A DNA stretch of 64,000 nt from Flavobacterium saliperosum (GTDB lineage: Bacteria > Bacteroidota > Bacteroidia > Flavobacteriales > Flavobacteriaceae). A model generated the notes under the pieces. That model did not search any database, was not told the DNA's origin, and saw only the letters and a list, made by a program, of their open reading frames with translations. Below are positions 16,166 to 26,410 of this stretch, one piece after another. The first letter of the stretch is position 1; each line of letters begins with the position of its first letter. The stretch covers positions 214,999 to 278,998 of the forward strand of contig NZ_FMTY01000004.1 of the NCBI RefSeq assembly GCF_900100625.1. Reading direction: 5' to 3'. A program made the translations under genes and the position numbers.

Positions 16166-16774
16166 ATGATGAAGAACGATATATTACAAAAAGCTTCCGA
16201 TATGTTCCTCTCTTTGGGTTTCAAAAGTGTGACCATGGATGACATTGCCAACGAGCTGGGCATTTCAAAAAAAACAATCTATCAGCATTACGCCACTAAA
16301 GATGATTTGGTTCAGGCCACGACACTTTTCCTTTTCGAAAACATTTCTTCGGGAATTGATGAAATCTGTGCCATTGGTAAAAATCCGATAGAAGAACTTT
16401 TCGAAATTAAAGAATATGTCCTGCATAATTTAAAAAACGAAGACAGTTCGCCTTTTTATCAGTTACAAAAATTCTATCCGAAGATTTATGCAACTTTAAA
16501 ATGCAAACAATTCGACAAGCTGGACAGTTGCGTGATCCAAAATCTGAAAAGAGGCATTGCATTGGAACTGTACCGCAAAGAAATCGATTTGGAATTCATC
16601 GGACGTATTTATTACTCCGGAATCAATTCCCTGAAAGACATTGAAATATTCCCAGAGAACATGTTCAAGATGAGAAACCTACAGGAAAATTTTCTCGAAT
16701 ACCATCTTAGAGGCATCATTACCGAAAAAGGACTATCCGTATTACAACAATTTATTACCAAACACAATCAATAA
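16166..16774 (+). CDS. TetR family transcriptional regulator
   Basis: A 202-residue one-component regulator. The N-terminal HTH is clear: DILQKASDMFLSLGFKSVTM, then DDIANELGISKKTIYQHYATKDDLV (about residues 4-50). The helical C-terminal domain is the ligand and dimer part and cannot be assigned a ligand. It is the first gene of a four-gene operon encoding a tripartite RND pump; the TolC gene starts five bases after its stop. It probably represses its own operon through the palindrome at 16112-16139. Confidence 0.92.
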   Translation: MMKNDILQKASDMFLSLGFKSVTMDDIANELGISKKTIYQHYATKDDLVQATTLFLFENISSGIDEICAIGKNPIEELFEIKEYVLHNLKNEDSSPFYQLQKFYPKIYATLKCKQFDKLDSCVIQNLKRGIALELYRKEIDLEFIGRIYYSGINSLKDIEIFPENMFKMRNLQENFLEYHLRGIITEKGLSVLQQFITKHNQ

Positions 16775-16779
16775 CCAAA

Positions 16780-18114
16780 ATGAAACACAAAATAACCATC
16801 GTCCTGCTCCTTTTAGCTTCCGTGCTTCAGGCTCAAACAAAAGAGCTTAGTCTTAAAGAGGCGCTTCAGTATGCCTTGGAAAACAAATCCGATGCCAAAA
16901 AAGCGAAACTGAGTGTGGAAAACAGCAACCATCAGATCGCGGAAGTGCGCGCACAAGCCTTACCGCAAGTTACGCTTAACGGAGGACTGAACTACAACCC
17001 CATCTTACAGGAAAGTGCCTTACCGGGCGATTTCTTCGGACAACCGGGTACGATTGTCATGGTTCCTTTCGGACAAGAATGGAACAGTACAGCCACGGCT
17101 ACCATCACGCAAAACCTGTTCAACCAATCAGTATTTACCGGATTAAAGGCCGCTAAAACGACCAGAGAATTTTACACCATCAATCAGCAACTGACCGAAG
17201 AACAATTAATCGAAAAGGTCTCCAACAGTTACTATCAGGTGTATGTTTACAAACAAAAACTAAACATTATCGAAAGCAATCTGAACAGTACCAAAAAAGT
17301 TCGTGACATCATCAAAGGACAGTTCGATAACGGCTTGGCGAAGAAAATCGATTACGACCGGATTTCGGTGAAAGTCAGCAATCTGGAAGCCAATCGTTTG
17401 CAACTGGCCAATGCGGTACAGCTTCAGGAAAACACATTGAAGTTTTTTATCGGAATGCCGATGAGTGAAAAAATCAGTCTTCCGGAAACCACTTTTGATG
17501 TGAGCGCCGAAGCATTTACCACCGAGGCGGAAATGAGCAAAAGAACCGAAATTACGCTTTTGAAAAAACAGGAAGAACTGTTAGGGTATCAGAAGAAATC
17601 CTTTGCGGCGGAATACTATCCGACACTTTCCTTAAACGGAACATACGGCTATCAGGGCATCGGAAAAGAATTTCCTTGGGGTGCCAAACCGTCCGATAAT
17701 GTGTATTGGACCGATTTTGCGTCCGTTGGCTTAAACCTGAGAATTCCCGTATTTAACGGATTCTCAACCCGCTCTAAAGTACGCCAGGCGGATGTGAGCC
17801 TAAAGAAAATTGAAGAGGACATCAAAGAAACGGAATTGGCCCTGAACTATGGTTTTGAAAATGCGAAAACACAAATGAACAACAGCATCATCAACATCAA
17901 AACCCAGAAAGAAAACGTAAATCTTGCCAAAGAGGTTTTGGAAAACACCAAAAACAATTACATCAACGGATTGGCATCGTTAACCGATTTACTGGATGCC
18001 GAAAACGCACTAACCGAATCGCAAAACAACTATACCACAGCCCAATTGGAATACAAACTGGCTGAAATACAAATCATCAAATCAAAAGGAGAATTAAAAA
18101 ATTTAGTAAACTAA
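16780..18114 (+). CDS. TolC family outer-membrane efflux protein
   Basis: A 444-residue outer-membrane channel of a tripartite pump. A signal peptide ends at LQAQTK. The duplicated OEP layout is visible: long amphipathic helices rich in Gln, Asn, Lys and Glu. The first half includes LSLKEALQYALENKSDAKKA and the second includes the family's NGLASLTDLLDAENALTES, which sits at the periplasmic tunnel end. It is encoded between tetR and the periplasmic adaptor with 5-8 bp spacings, so it belongs to the same pump. Confidence 0.93.
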   Translation: MKHKITIVLLLLASVLQAQTKELSLKEALQYALENKSDAKKAKLSVENSNHQIAEVRAQALPQVTLNGGLNYNPILQESALPGDFFGQPGTIVMVPFGQEWNSTATATITQNLFNQSVFTGLKAAKTTREFYTINQQLTEEQLIEKVSNSYYQVYVYKQKLNIIESNLNSTKKVRDIIKGQFDNGLAKKIDYDRISVKVSNLEANRLQLANAVQLQENTLKFFIGMPMSEKISLPETTFDVSAEAFTTEAEMSKRTEITLLKKQEELLGYQKKSFAAEYYPTLSLNGTYGYQGIGKEFPWGAKPSDNVYWTDFASVGLNLRIPVFNGFSTRSKVRQADVSLKKIEEDIKETELALNYGFENAKTQMNNSIINIKTQKENVNLAKEVLENTKNNYINGLASLTDLLDAENALTESQNNYTTAQLEYKLAEIQIIKSKGELKNLVN

Positions 18115-18121
18115 TCATCAA

Positions 18122-19189
18122 ATGAAAAAAATAATTTATATCGGACTGGGAGTTGCGTTAATTGGAGGTGCCGTTGTAACGCTAATGAATAACAAAAAAC
18201 AAAACGAAGCAGACACCGCAATCGTTGCACAGGAAAACAGCAGTGTAGCCGTTCGTGTGGCTACAGTTACAACCGGTCCCATTGAAGATAATTTTATTGC
18301 CAACGGGAACTTTGCGCCGGCACAGGAATTGAACTTTGCAGCAGAACGTTCCGGAAAAGTAATCAGCGTTCTGGTAAAAGAAGGTGACCGTGTAGCACAA
18401 GGTCAAACTTTAGCAATTATCAGAGGTGATGTGGTAAATGTGGAAGCACAAACCGCCAATGCCAACTATCAAAATGCGTTGAATGATTACAATCGTTTTG
18501 AAAGTGCTTTTAAAACCGGCGGTGTCACCAAACAGCAATTGGATCAGGCCCGAATTAACATGGTTAACGCAAAATCAAGATTAACCCAGGCCAATATCAA
18601 TGTTGGCGATACCCGTGTGAAAGCGCCTTTTAGCGGAATAATCAATAAAAAATACATTGAAGTGGGTTCCATTTTAAGTGCCATGCCACCCACACAAATG
18701 TTCGAAATCGTGAACACAAGTTCCTTAAAACTGAAAGTGGCGGTTAGCGAAAGCCAGGTTGCCCAACTTAAAATCGGATCAAGCGTAAAAGTGAAAGTAA
18801 GTGTTTATCCTGATAAAGAATATACGGGTAAAGTCACTTTCATCGCTCCAAAAGCGGATGCCTCATTGAATTTTCCAATTGAAGTTGCCATTGCAAACAA
18901 TACCAACAATGAAATCAAGGCCGGAATGTACGGTTCGGTGGTATTTGGTTCCAATGAAGGAAAACAAGCCGAATTAATGACCATTCCGAGAAGCGCCTTC
19001 GTAGGAAGCGTGAGCAGCAACCAGGTATTTGTGGTAGAAAACGAAACGGCTAAGCTGAAAAAAGTGGTTGCGGGCAGAGTCTTTGGCAATAAAGTGGAAG
19101 TTCTGAACGGATTGAATAAGGGTGATGTAGTGGTAACAAGCGGTCAGATTAACTTGAGTGACAACACGAAAGTTTCTATTGTAAAATAA
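18122..19189 (+). CDS. RND efflux periplasmic adaptor (membrane fusion protein)
   Basis: A 355-residue adaptor that links the inner-membrane pump to TolC. A single N-terminal hydrophobic segment (IIYIGLGVALIGGAVVTLM) anchors it. The domains follow in the usual order: a lipoyl half-motif (GKVISVLVKEGDRVAQGQTL), a helical hairpin around residues 100-160, the second lipoyl half (TRVKAPFSGIINKKYIEVG), a beta-barrel domain and a membrane-proximal end (GLNKGDVVVTSGQINL). It begins 7 bp after the TolC gene. Confidence 0.93.
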   Translation: MKKIIYIGLGVALIGGAVVTLMNNKKQNEADTAIVAQENSSVAVRVATVTTGPIEDNFIANGNFAPAQELNFAAERSGKVISVLVKEGDRVAQGQTLAIIRGDVVNVEAQTANANYQNALNDYNRFESAFKTGGVTKQQLDQARINMVNAKSRLTQANINVGDTRVKAPFSGIINKKYIEVGSILSAMPPTQMFEIVNTSSLKLKVAVSESQVAQLKIGSSVKVKVSVYPDKEYTGKVTFIAPKADASLNFPIEVAIANNTNNEIKAGMYGSVVFGSNEGKQAELMTIPRSAFVGSVSSNQVFVVENETAKLKKVVAGRVFGNKVEVLNGLNKGDVVVTSGQINLSDNTKVSIVK

Positions 19190-19220
19190 TCATACGACGA
19201 CGCTTAATTAAACAGAATAT

Positions 19221-22200
19221 ATGAAAATTGTAGACATATCTATCAAAAGACCATCGATGGTTATCGTACTATTTACGATACTGCTATTAGGTGGACTATA
19301 CAGTTACAAACAGTTGAGTTATGAATTGATTCCAAAGTTTGAAATCAATGTGGTAACCGTTTCAACTGTCTATCCGGGAGCTTCGCCAAGTGAGGTGGAA
19401 AATACCGTTACCAAGAAAATTGAAGATGCGGTTTCCACAATGGAAAACATCAAAAAATTAGAATCAAAATCATACGAAAGTTTATCGGTAGTAATGATTA
19501 CGTTAACCGCAGACGCGAATGCCGATTATGCCTTAAACGATGCCCAACGTAAAATCAATGCCGTACTGAAAGACTTGCCCGATGATGTAGATCCGCCGTC
19601 CTTAAGTAAGTTCTCTTTGAGTGATTTACCGATTATGACGATTGGAGCAACAGCAAGCATGGATGAAATCGCGTTCTATGATTTGTTGGATAAAAAAATT
19701 CAACCTGTCGTTTCTCGTGTACCGGGTGTAGCACAAGTAAACTTAGTGGGTGGAGAAGAACGAGAGATTAAGGTAAGTCTGGATGCCACAAAACTACAAG
19801 GTTTCGGATTGTCTGTACCACAAGTGCAACAAGCGGTTTTATCCTCCAATTTGGATTTCCCAACGGGTAATATTAAAACCCGAGAAAACAGTACTACCAT
19901 TCGTTTGTCCGGAAAATACAAATCGGTGGAAGAATTGCGTAATCTGGTGATTTCTTCTAACAATGGCGTACAAATTCGTTTAGGTGATGTTGCCGATGTA
20001 CAAGACGCACAAAAAGACGTGTCTAAGATTTCAAGAATCAATCAAAAAGGTTCCATCTTATTACAAGTAATCAAACAATCGGATGCGAATGCGGTTGAAG
20101 TAAGTAAAAAAGTAAAAGAAGCGATTGCTAAAATTGAAAAAGATTACAGCAAATCGAACTTAAAATTAAAAGTAGCGAACGACAGTAGTGAATTTACGCT
20201 AACCGCTGCCGATAATGTAATGCACGATTTGTTCATCGCCATCTTTTTGGTAGCCTTTGTAATGTTGTTCTTCCTGCACAGTTTACGTAATGCAGCCATC
20301 GTAATGGTCTCGATTCCGGCTTCGTTAATCGCTACCTTCATCGGAATTTCATTAATGGGTTATACCTTAAACTTAATGAGTTTATTAGGACTTTCATTAG
20401 TAGTAGGTATTTTGGTGGATGACGCGATTGTAGTGTTGGAAAACATTCACCGTCATATGGAAATGGGTAAAAACAAAGTGCGTGCCGCCTATGATGGTAC
20501 GGCAGAAATCGGATTTACCGTAACCGCGATTACCTTAGTGATTGTGGTAGTGTTCTTACCAATTGCCATGAGTACGGGATTAGTGTCTAACATCATTACG
20601 CAGTTCTGTGTTACGGTAATTATTGCCACGATGTTGTCCTTATTGGCTTCGTTTACGATTGTGCCTTGGTTGTTCTCCCGTTACGGAAAATTAGAACATT
20701 TGAACAAAACATCCGTTTTCGGAAAAATTATTTTAGGCTTTGAAAATTATTTGGACCGATTCACCCACAAAGTAACCGACATCTTAAAATGGTCGTTACA
20801 CCACAAGAAAACAACTTTAGTAATCATGTTGTTTGCTTTCTTCGGTTCGGTTTTCGGATTGTTAGGTGGCGGATTTATCGGTGGGGAATTCTTTGCAAAA
20901 ACCGACAAAGGAGAATTCCTTGTTCAGATTGAAATGCCAAAAGACGTTTCGGTGGAACAAACGAACTTCATGACCCAAAAAGCGGAAGAGTATCTGAAAA
21001 AAGATAAAAATATTGTCGACATGATTACCACCGTAGGACAAACCAGTGATGGTATGGGCGCTACGCAATCGACAGCCTACAAATCGGAAATTTTGATCTC
21101 CTTAGTTGAAAAATCTAAACGTGATGACAACTCGTTTATCTATGCCGCGAAAATAAAACGGCAATTAGAAAAAGAATTGGTTGGTGCGAAAGTGAAAACA
21201 GTACCGATGGGGTTATTAGGAGCCGATAAAGCACCAATTGCCTTAACGGTTACCGGTCCGAATTTCGATGATGTTATGGCGTTTGCCCAAAAAGCCGCAG
21301 TGGAGTTGAAAAAGGTACCGGGTGCTTCCGAAGTGAAATTAACTTCCGAAGCCGGAAATCCTGAAATTAAAGTACAGGTAGACCGTGATAAAATGGCCGC
21401 ATTAGGCTTAAATCTTCAAACCGTAGGTTTAACCATGCAAACCGCTTTCAACGGAAATACCGACGGAAAATTCAGAGCCGGAGAATACGAATACGACATC
21501 AACATCCGTTTCAACGAATACGATCGTTCGAACATTAACGATGTAAACAACCTGATTTTTGTAAACAATGCCGGGCAACAGGTGAAATTGTCGCAATTTG
21601 CTGAAGTGATTGAAAGTTCCGGACCAAGTATGCTGGAACGACGCGATAAAAGTACGGCGGTAACCATCGAAGCACAATCGGTGGGCAGACCTTCCGGTAC
21701 CATTGCTACGGAATGGGAAACGGCTTTCGCTCAAATGGAGCGTCCAACCGGTGTTAACTATGTTTGGGGTGGGGATATGGAAAACCAAACGGAAGGTTTC
21801 GGTACCTTAGGAATCGCTTTATTAGCGGCCATTATCCTGGTTTACCTGGTAATGGTGGCTTTATATGACGACTTTATCACGCCGTTTGTGGTATTGTTCT
21901 CCATTCCGCTATCGTTCATTGGGGCTTTATTTGCCTTGGCGCTGACCAATAACTCGTTAAACATCTTTACCATTTTGGGTATCATCATGTTGATCGGATT
22001 GGTAACGAAGAATGCGATTTTACTGGTCGATTTTGCCAACCACAGAAAAGCTGAAGGAGAAAACACATTTAACGCTCTAATACAAGCCAATCACGCCCGT
22101 TTGCGCCCGATTTTAATGACCACCATTGCGATGGTTATCGGGATGGTTCCGATTGCATTGGCAAAAGGTGCGGCAGCCGAAATGAACAACGGATTGGCTT

Positions 22201-22394
22201 GGGTAATCATCGGCGGATTGATTTCGTCTTTGTTCCTGACGTTGGTAGTCGTTCCGGTAGTCTATGCGATTTTCGACAGTCTGAAAAGACGTTTTGGCAA
22301 AGACGAAAAAGTGGATTACGCCGAATTAATGGTGGCCAACTATGTTCATAATGAATTAAGTGATGACGGTTTCACACCGAAACACGAGATGTAA
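19221..22394 (+). CDS. RND family efflux pump permease
   Basis: A 1057-residue inner-membrane proton antiporter of the AcrB/MexB superfamily. Twelve TM helices come in two groups, at the N-terminus plus about 340-550, and about 865-1040. TM4 carries the proton-relay Asp pair in GILVDDAIVVLENIHR. TM10 carries the lysine partner in GLVTKNAILLVDFANHRK. Two large periplasmic loops hold the porter and docking domains. Substrate is unknown. It is the last gene of the tetR-TolC-adaptor-pump operon and is followed by a terminator. Confidence 0.95.
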   Translation: MKIVDISIKRPSMVIVLFTILLLGGLYSYKQLSYELIPKFEINVVTVSTVYPGASPSEVENTVTKKIEDAVSTMENIKKLESKSYESLSVVMITLTADANADYALNDAQRKINAVLKDLPDDVDPPSLSKFSLSDLPIMTIGATASMDEIAFYDLLDKKIQPVVSRVPGVAQVNLVGGEEREIKVSLDATKLQGFGLSVPQVQQAVLSSNLDFPTGNIKTRENSTTIRLSGKYKSVEELRNLVISSNNGVQIRLGDVADVQDAQKDVSKISRINQKGSILLQVIKQSDANAVEVSKKVKEAIAKIEKDYSKSNLKLKVANDSSEFTLTAADNVMHDLFIAIFLVAFVMLFFLHSLRNAAIVMVSIPASLIATFIGISLMGYTLNLMSLLGLSLVVGILVDDAIVVLENIHRHMEMGKNKVRAAYDGTAEIGFTVTAITLVIVVVFLPIAMSTGLVSNIITQFCVTVIIATMLSLLASFTIVPWLFSRYGKLEHLNKTSVFGKIILGFENYLDRFTHKVTDILKWSLHHKKTTLVIMLFAFFGSVFGLLGGGFIGGEFFAKTDKGEFLVQIEMPKDVSVEQTNFMTQKAEEYLKKDKNIVDMITTVGQTSDGMGATQSTAYKSEILISLVEKSKRDDNSFIYAAKIKRQLEKELVGAKVKTVPMGLLGADKAPIALTVTGPNFDDVMAFAQKAAVELKKVPGASEVKLTSEAGNPEIKVQVDRDKMAALGLNLQTVGLTMQTAFNGNTDGKFRAGEYEYDINIRFNEYDRSNINDVNNLIFVNNAGQQVKLSQFAEVIESSGPSMLERRDKSTAVTIEAQSVGRPSGTIATEWETAFAQMERPTGVNYVWGGDMENQTEGFGTLGIALLAAIILVYLVMVALYDDFITPFVVLFSIPLSFIGALFALALTNNSLNIFTILGIIMLIGLVTKNAILLVDFANHRKAEGENTFNALIQANHARLRPILMTTIAMVIGMVPIALAKGAAAEMNNGLAWVIIGGLISSLFLTLVVVPVVYAIFDSLKRRFGKDEKVDYAELMVANYVHNELSDDGFTPKHEM

Positions 22395-22413
22395 TCTTTA
22401 TATTTAATTTGTT

Positions 22414-22444
22414 AAAACCGCTGCAGTGATGTGGCGGTTTTTTT
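22414..22444 (+). terminator. Terminator of the RND efflux operon
   Basis: AAAACCGC and GCGGTTTT pair around a 12-base loop, followed by a run of T. It begins 20 bp after the permease stop and stands between two convergent transcripts. Confidence 0.8.
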
Positions 22445-22449
22445 ATGTT

Positions 22450-23076
22450 TTATGGTTTCAGATACTGTTCGAACCAGGACACTGCCAAATCGGCAACCTG
22501 TTCCATAGCTCCGGGCTCTTCAAAAAGATGGGTGGCACCGTCCACAATTTCAAATTGCCGGATACAGGATAAATTTTCATAGGCAAACCGATTCAGATCG
22601 ATCACTTCCGAATCGCGTCCGCCCACAATGAGCAATGTAGCCGCAATAACCGACGGTAAGGCGTTAAATGCCAAATCCGGCCGTCCTCCCCGGGAAACGA
22701 CAGCCCGTATCATCGAACCGAAATAAGCCGATGCTCCCAATGCCGATGCTGCTCCCGTGCTGGCACCGAAATAACCCATCGGCAACGTTTCTGTGGCTTC
22801 ATTCCTTTGTAGCCATTGCGTGACTTCAATCAGCCTTTGGGTCAGTAATTCGATATCGAATCGTTTTTCATAGTCCTGATCTTCTTCTTCCGTGAGCAAA
22901 TCAAACAAAAGAGTTCCCATATGATGCTTTCGGATAAGCTGGGCCACAAAAGTATTTCGCGTACTGAATCGGCTACTGCCGCTACCGTGTGAAAAAACCA
23001 CGATACCGAAAGCATCGTTTGGAATAATCAAATCGCCTTTTAAAGTCACTGACGACAACGGAATGTCGGTTTCCAT
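22450..23076 (-). CDS. Dienelactone-hydrolase-like alpha/beta hydrolase
   Basis: A 208-residue alpha/beta hydrolase. The probable triad is Ser106 in the elbow GYFGASTGAA, Asp155 in VGGRDSEV and His183 in DGATHLFEEPG. The oxyanion segment VVFSHGSGSSR is at about 27-36. There is no signal peptide. I chose the ATG at 23074-23076 because it leaves a 13-bp gap to the upstream phosphoribosyltransferase stop; longer starts run into that gene. Pairing with a phosphoribosyltransferase is recurrent, and the two domains can be fused elsewhere, but the shared substrate is unknown. Confidence 0.87.
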   Translation of the reverse strand: METDIPLSSVTLKGDLIIPNDAFGIVVFSHGSGSSRFSTRNTFVAQLIRKHHMGTLLFDLLTEEEDQDYEKRFDIELLTQRLIEVTQWLQRNEATETLPMGYFGASTGAASALGASAYFGSMIRAVVSRGGRPDLAFNALPSVIAATLLIVGGRDSEVIDLNRFAYENLSCIRQFEIVDGATHLFEEPGAMEQVADLAVSWFEQYLKP

Positions 23077-23089
23077 CGGTTTCCTGTTT

Positions 23090-23725
23090 TTAATGTAAAT
23101 GTTTGGCCTCGTTGAGCAACCGAATGACTTCTTCATCTTCCACTTGATGGAAAACTTCATAAAAAGCCCCTACCGCTTCAAAATAATAAGGTGCAAGCAA
23201 GTAAACGAACTCATCGGATTTCTGTCGGAACAATTCCACATTATCGGAAGGCACCACCGGAACGGCCACAATAATTTTCTTGGCGTTTTTTTTTCGCAGC
23301 ATGGCAATACTCACCAGCACGGTACTTCCTGTTGCGATGCCGTCGTCTACCACAATAACGTTTTTGCCTTCTACCTCCGGAAATTTTTCATTGCCCATAT
23401 AAAGCAATTGTTTCTCCAACAGCAGTTTCCGAAGGCGTATCATTTCGTTTTCGATATATTCTTCAGGAAGTTGGGTACGCTCGTTAACAATAACGGAATC
23501 CAAAGAAACCGAGCCTACAGCATATTCCTTATTGGACGGGTGTCCGATTTTCTTGGAAAGCAGAATTCCCAAGGGAAGTTGTAGTCTTTTTGCAATTTCA
23601 TAGCCTACCGGTACTCCGCCTCTGGGAATGGCAAGCACAAGGGTATCGGTACCTTTATACCGGAGCAATTTTTCGGAAAGCAATATTCCTGCTTCGGTTC
23701 GGTTAGCAAATAAGTCGGACTCCAT
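23090..23725 (-). CDS. Phosphoribosyltransferase-fold protein
   Basis: A 212-residue type I phosphoribosyltransferase domain. The PRPP-binding signature VIVVDDGIATGSTV is at 123-136, and the N-terminal AIPRGGVPVGYEIA segment supplies the pyrophosphate loop. Its distal hood does not match a named purine or pyrimidine enzyme, so the base is unknown. I chose the ATG at 23723-23725 over an upstream in-frame start because it begins the family's usual N-terminus (FANRTEAGILLSEKL). It forms a two-gene unit with the downstream hydrolase. Confidence 0.87.
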   Translation of the reverse strand: MESDLFANRTEAGILLSEKLLRYKGTDTLVLAIPRGGVPVGYEIAKRLQLPLGILLSKKIGHPSNKEYAVGSVSLDSVIVNERTQLPEEYIENEMIRLRKLLLEKQLLYMGNEKFPEVEGKNVIVVDDGIATGSTVLVSIAMLRKKNAKKIIVAVPVVPSDNVELFRQKSDEFVYLLAPYYFEAVGAFYEVFHQVEDEEVIRLLNEAKHLH

Positions 23726-23823
23726 AACTTGCTGTTCAAAAATTAAACACCTAAAGTTACTGAAAATCAAGTACTTAAAAGATGTATTTTAAAACAAACT
23801 CACGGAAATTTCAGAAAAAAAAC

Positions 23824-23860
23824 ATAAAAAAATGGCTGTCACTACACTGTAACAGCCATT
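23824..23860 (-). terminator. Terminator of the MORN-like gene
   Basis: On the minus strand AATGGCTGT pairs with ACAGCCATT around a 12-base loop and is followed by seven U. It lies 68 bp beyond the stop of the gene at 23928. Confidence 0.75.
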
Positions 23861-23927
23861 TCCCTTTAAAGATGCCGATTCTATAATCAGCACACAGCAT
23901 TAATCTTTTTTGAAAACCAAACCGTGA

Positions 23928-24275
23928 CTAATTTCTGTGTACTAAAGCATCCTTAGACCATTTTTTAACATCGGTGATTTTACTTTTCGTATAATCCACT
24001 TCGGCTAAACTTGTATTGTTCCAGAAAAACCATTTACCAGTTTTCATTCCGTCTGCATATTCTCCAATCGATTGTTTTGATCCGTCTTCGTTAAAGGCAA
24101 CCCATTTTCCGTGAAGTTTCCCGTCTTTATAGTAGCCTTCCTGTTTTACCTGACCGTTATCATAATAATAGGTAGCTTTTACCATTTTACCGACAATCTC
24201 ATATTTTGGTTCGATGTTTTGTGCGAATACTACTCCCGTAAACAATAACAATCCAGCAATTAAATTCTTTTTCAT
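23928..24275 (-). CDS. Secreted MORN/YwqK-like repeat protein
   Basis: A 115-residue exported protein with a signal peptide ending at VVFAQN. The mature part holds about three MORN-like repeats: YYYDNGQVKQEGYYKDGKLH, then GKWVAFNEDGSKQSIGEYADG, then GKWFFWNN. In databases such proteins are often called YwqK-family antitoxin. The signal peptide and lack of a toxin neighbour argue against a toxin-antitoxin role here. The gene is monocistronic and divergent from aspS. Confidence 0.83.
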   Translation of the reverse strand: MKKNLIAGLLLFTGVVFAQNIEPKYEIVGKMVKATYYYDNGQVKQEGYYKDGKLHGKWVAFNEDGSKQSIGEYADGMKTGKWFFWNNTSLAEVDYTKSKITDVKKWSKDALVHRN

Positions 24276-24460
24276 AGCGTTTGTGTTTTAATAGGTTAAC
24301 AATAACACTATCGAAATTACGACATATTTTACATTAATGAAACTTTTAGGTAACAATTTGGTAACATGAAAGTAAAACTTAACACGACAAAGTAAATTCT
24401 TACAGATTTAAAATTGCATTTTAATTAAAAAGCTGGGTTTCATAGTCGGAAAATAAAACT

Positions 24461-24468
24461 TAAATTTG
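24461..24468 (+). promoter_or_regulatory. Candidate aspS -7 element, TAAATTTG
   Basis: Matches TAnnTTTG, 18 bp before the aspS ATG at 24487. It supports that ATG over the in-frame TTG at 24466, which overlaps this element and would lie upstream of the predicted transcription start. Confidence 0.6.
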
Positions 24469-24486
24469 CAACAAATTTTATCAGAA

Positions 24487-26238
24487 ATGTACAGAAGTCA
24501 TAACTGTGGCGTATTAAACGCTTCACACATCAATACCGAAGTTACCCTTGCCGGATGGGTACAGAAATCACGCGATAAAGGATTCATGATTTGGGTGGAT
24601 TTACGTGACCGTTTCGGAATCACACAACTAATTTTCGACGAAAGCCGTACCGACAAAGCCGTTTTCGAATTGGCCAAAACATTGGGACGTGAATTCGTGA
24701 TTCAGGTTAAGGGAACGGTTATCGAGCGTGAATCGAAAAACCCGAACATGACCACCGGTGATATTGAAATTTTGGTATCCGAAATGACCATTCTTAACGA
24801 AGCCATCACGCCGCCTTTCACGATTGAAGACGAAACCGACGGTGGAGAAGACATCCGTATGAAATACCGTTATCTGGATATCCGTAGAAATCCGGTTAAA
24901 AACAGTTTACTGTTCCGTCATAAAGTAACCCAGGAAGTACGTAATTATCTTTCGGCTCAGGATTTTTGTGAAGTGGAAACGCCTTACTTAATCAAATCAA
25001 CACCGGAGGGAGCCCGCGATTTCGTGGTACCTTCACGTATGAATCCGGGTCAGTTTTATGCCTTACCGCAATCTCCACAAACCTTCAAACAATTGTTGAT
25101 GGTGGGCGGCATGGACAAATATTTCCAAATCGTAAAATGTTTCCGTGATGAGGATTTACGTGCCGACCGTCAGCCGGAATTTACACAAATCGATTGCGAA
25201 ATGGCGTTTGTGGAACAAGAAGACATCCTGAATGTTTTTGAAGGATTGACAAGACACTTATTAAAAGAAATAAAAGGTATTGAAGTAGACAAATTCCCGA
25301 GAATGACCTACGATTATGCCATGAAAACGTATGGTAACGACAAACCGGACATCCGTTTCGGAATGGAATTCGGTGAGTTGAATGACGTAGCACAACATAA
25401 AGATTTCGGCGTATTCAATTCGGCAGAATTGGTAGTGGGAATCGCTGTTCCCGGCGGAGCAGCTTACACCAGAAAAGAAATCGACGCCTTAATTGACTGG
25501 GTAAAACGCCCTCAAGTTGGCGCTTCCGGAATGGTATACTGTAAATTGGAAGCCGACGGAAGTTTAAAATCATCGGTGGATAAATTCTACGATCAGGACG
25601 ATTTGAAAAAATGGGCAGAACTTACCGGAGCAAAACAAGGCGATATCATTTTCGTGTTGTCCGGACCGGCAAACAAAACCAGAACGCAATTGAGCGCGCT
25701 TCGTATGGAAGTGGCCACACGTTTGGGCTTGCGTAAACCGGAAGAATTCGCCCCGCTTTGGGTAGTGGATTTCCCATTATTGGAATTTGATGAAGAAAGT
25801 GGCCGCTACCACGCGATGCACCACCCGTTCACTTCCCCGAAACCGGAAGACATGCATTTATTGGCAACCGATCCGGGAAAAGTCCGCGCAAATGCCTATG
25901 ACATGGTATTGAACGGAAATGAAATCGGTGGAGGCTCCATCCGTATTCACGATAAAGCAACGCAACAATTGATGTTCAAATATTTAGGATTCACCGAAGA
26001 AGAAGCTAAAAACCAATTCGGGTTCCTGATGGATGCGTTCCAATTTGGAGCACCGCCACACGGAGGTTTGGCCTTTGGTTTGGACCGATTGGTAGCGATT
26101 TTGGGCGGACAGGAAACCATCCGGGACTTCATCGCCTTCCCGAAAAACAACTCCGGAAGAGACGTGATGATCGATGCACCATCGGTAATAGACAACAGCC
26201 AACTGGATGAGCTTTCGATAAAACTCAACTTAAAATAA
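24487..26238 (+). CDS. aspS: Aspartyl-tRNA synthetase
   Basis: A 583-residue class IIb synthetase that charges tRNA-Asp. The N-terminal OB-fold anticodon-binding domain includes [20 protein letters not shown]. The catalytic core has motif 2 at [20 protein letters not shown] and motif 3 at [16 protein letters not shown] bacterial GAD insertion lies between them (about residues 280-410). Full bacterial length. I chose ATG at 24487 because MYRSHNCG is the usual family N-terminus. Confidence 0.97.
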   Translation: MYRSHNCGVLNASHINTEVTLAGWVQKSRDKGFMIWVDLRDRFGITQLIFDESRTDKAVFELAKTLGREFVIQVKGTVIERESKNPNMTTGDIEILVSEMTILNEAITPPFTIEDETDGGEDIRMKYRYLDIRRNPVKNSLLFRHKVTQEVRNYLSAQDFCEVETPYLIKSTPEGARDFVVPSRMNPGQFYALPQSPQTFKQLLMVGGMDKYFQIVKCFRDEDLRADRQPEFTQIDCEMAFVEQEDILNVFEGLTRHLLKEIKGIEVDKFPRMTYDYAMKTYGNDKPDIRFGMEFGELNDVAQHKDFGVFNSAELVVGIAVPGGAAYTRKEIDALIDWVKRPQVGASGMVYCKLEADGSLKSSVDKFYDQDDLKKWAELTGAKQGDIIFVLSGPANKTRTQLSALRMEVATRLGLRKPEEFAPLWVVDFPLLEFDEESGRYHAMHHPFTSPKPEDMHLLATDPGKVRANAYDMVLNGNEIGGGSIRIHDKATQQLMFKYLGFTEEEAKNQFGFLMDAFQFGAPPHGGLAFGLDRLVAILGGQETIRDFIAFPKNNSGRDVMIDAPSVIDNSQLDELSIKLNLK

Positions 26239-26245
26239 CACAGAG

Positions 26246-26271
26246 AAAGCGGCCTTAGGTCGCTTTTTTTT
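26246..26271 (+). terminator. Terminator of aspS
   Basis: AAAGCGGCC and GGTCGCTTT pair around a three-base TTA loop with one G-U pair, followed by a T run. Eight bases after the stop codon. Confidence 0.75.
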
Positions 26272-26350
26272 AATTATTTAATATTTAATTAACTTTTCTT
26301 TAATGTTTTCAACACTTAAACACTTTTTTTAAAAATTTTTTATCAAAAAC

Positions 26351-26380
26351 TTGTTTGCTTTAGAAAAAAGTATATCTTTG
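26351..26380 (+). promoter_or_regulatory. Promoter of the cold-shock gene (TTG-N19-TATCTTTG)
   Basis: The -33 TTG (26351-26353) and -7 TATCTTTG (26373-26380) are 19 bp apart, a good Bacteroidota promoter. The leader of about 25 nt is extremely AT-rich. Confidence 0.65.
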
Positions 26381-26410
26381 AAATATTATTAATTATTTTT
26401 TTATTACAGA

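Noticed and set aside
23928..24275. Antitoxin of a toxin-antitoxin pair (YwqK label)
   Set aside because: The protein has a signal peptide and no adjacent toxin gene; the name is an inherited family label.
24466..24486. An upstream TTG start for aspS
   Set aside because: It overlaps the -7 promoter element and adds residues not found at the usual family N-terminus.
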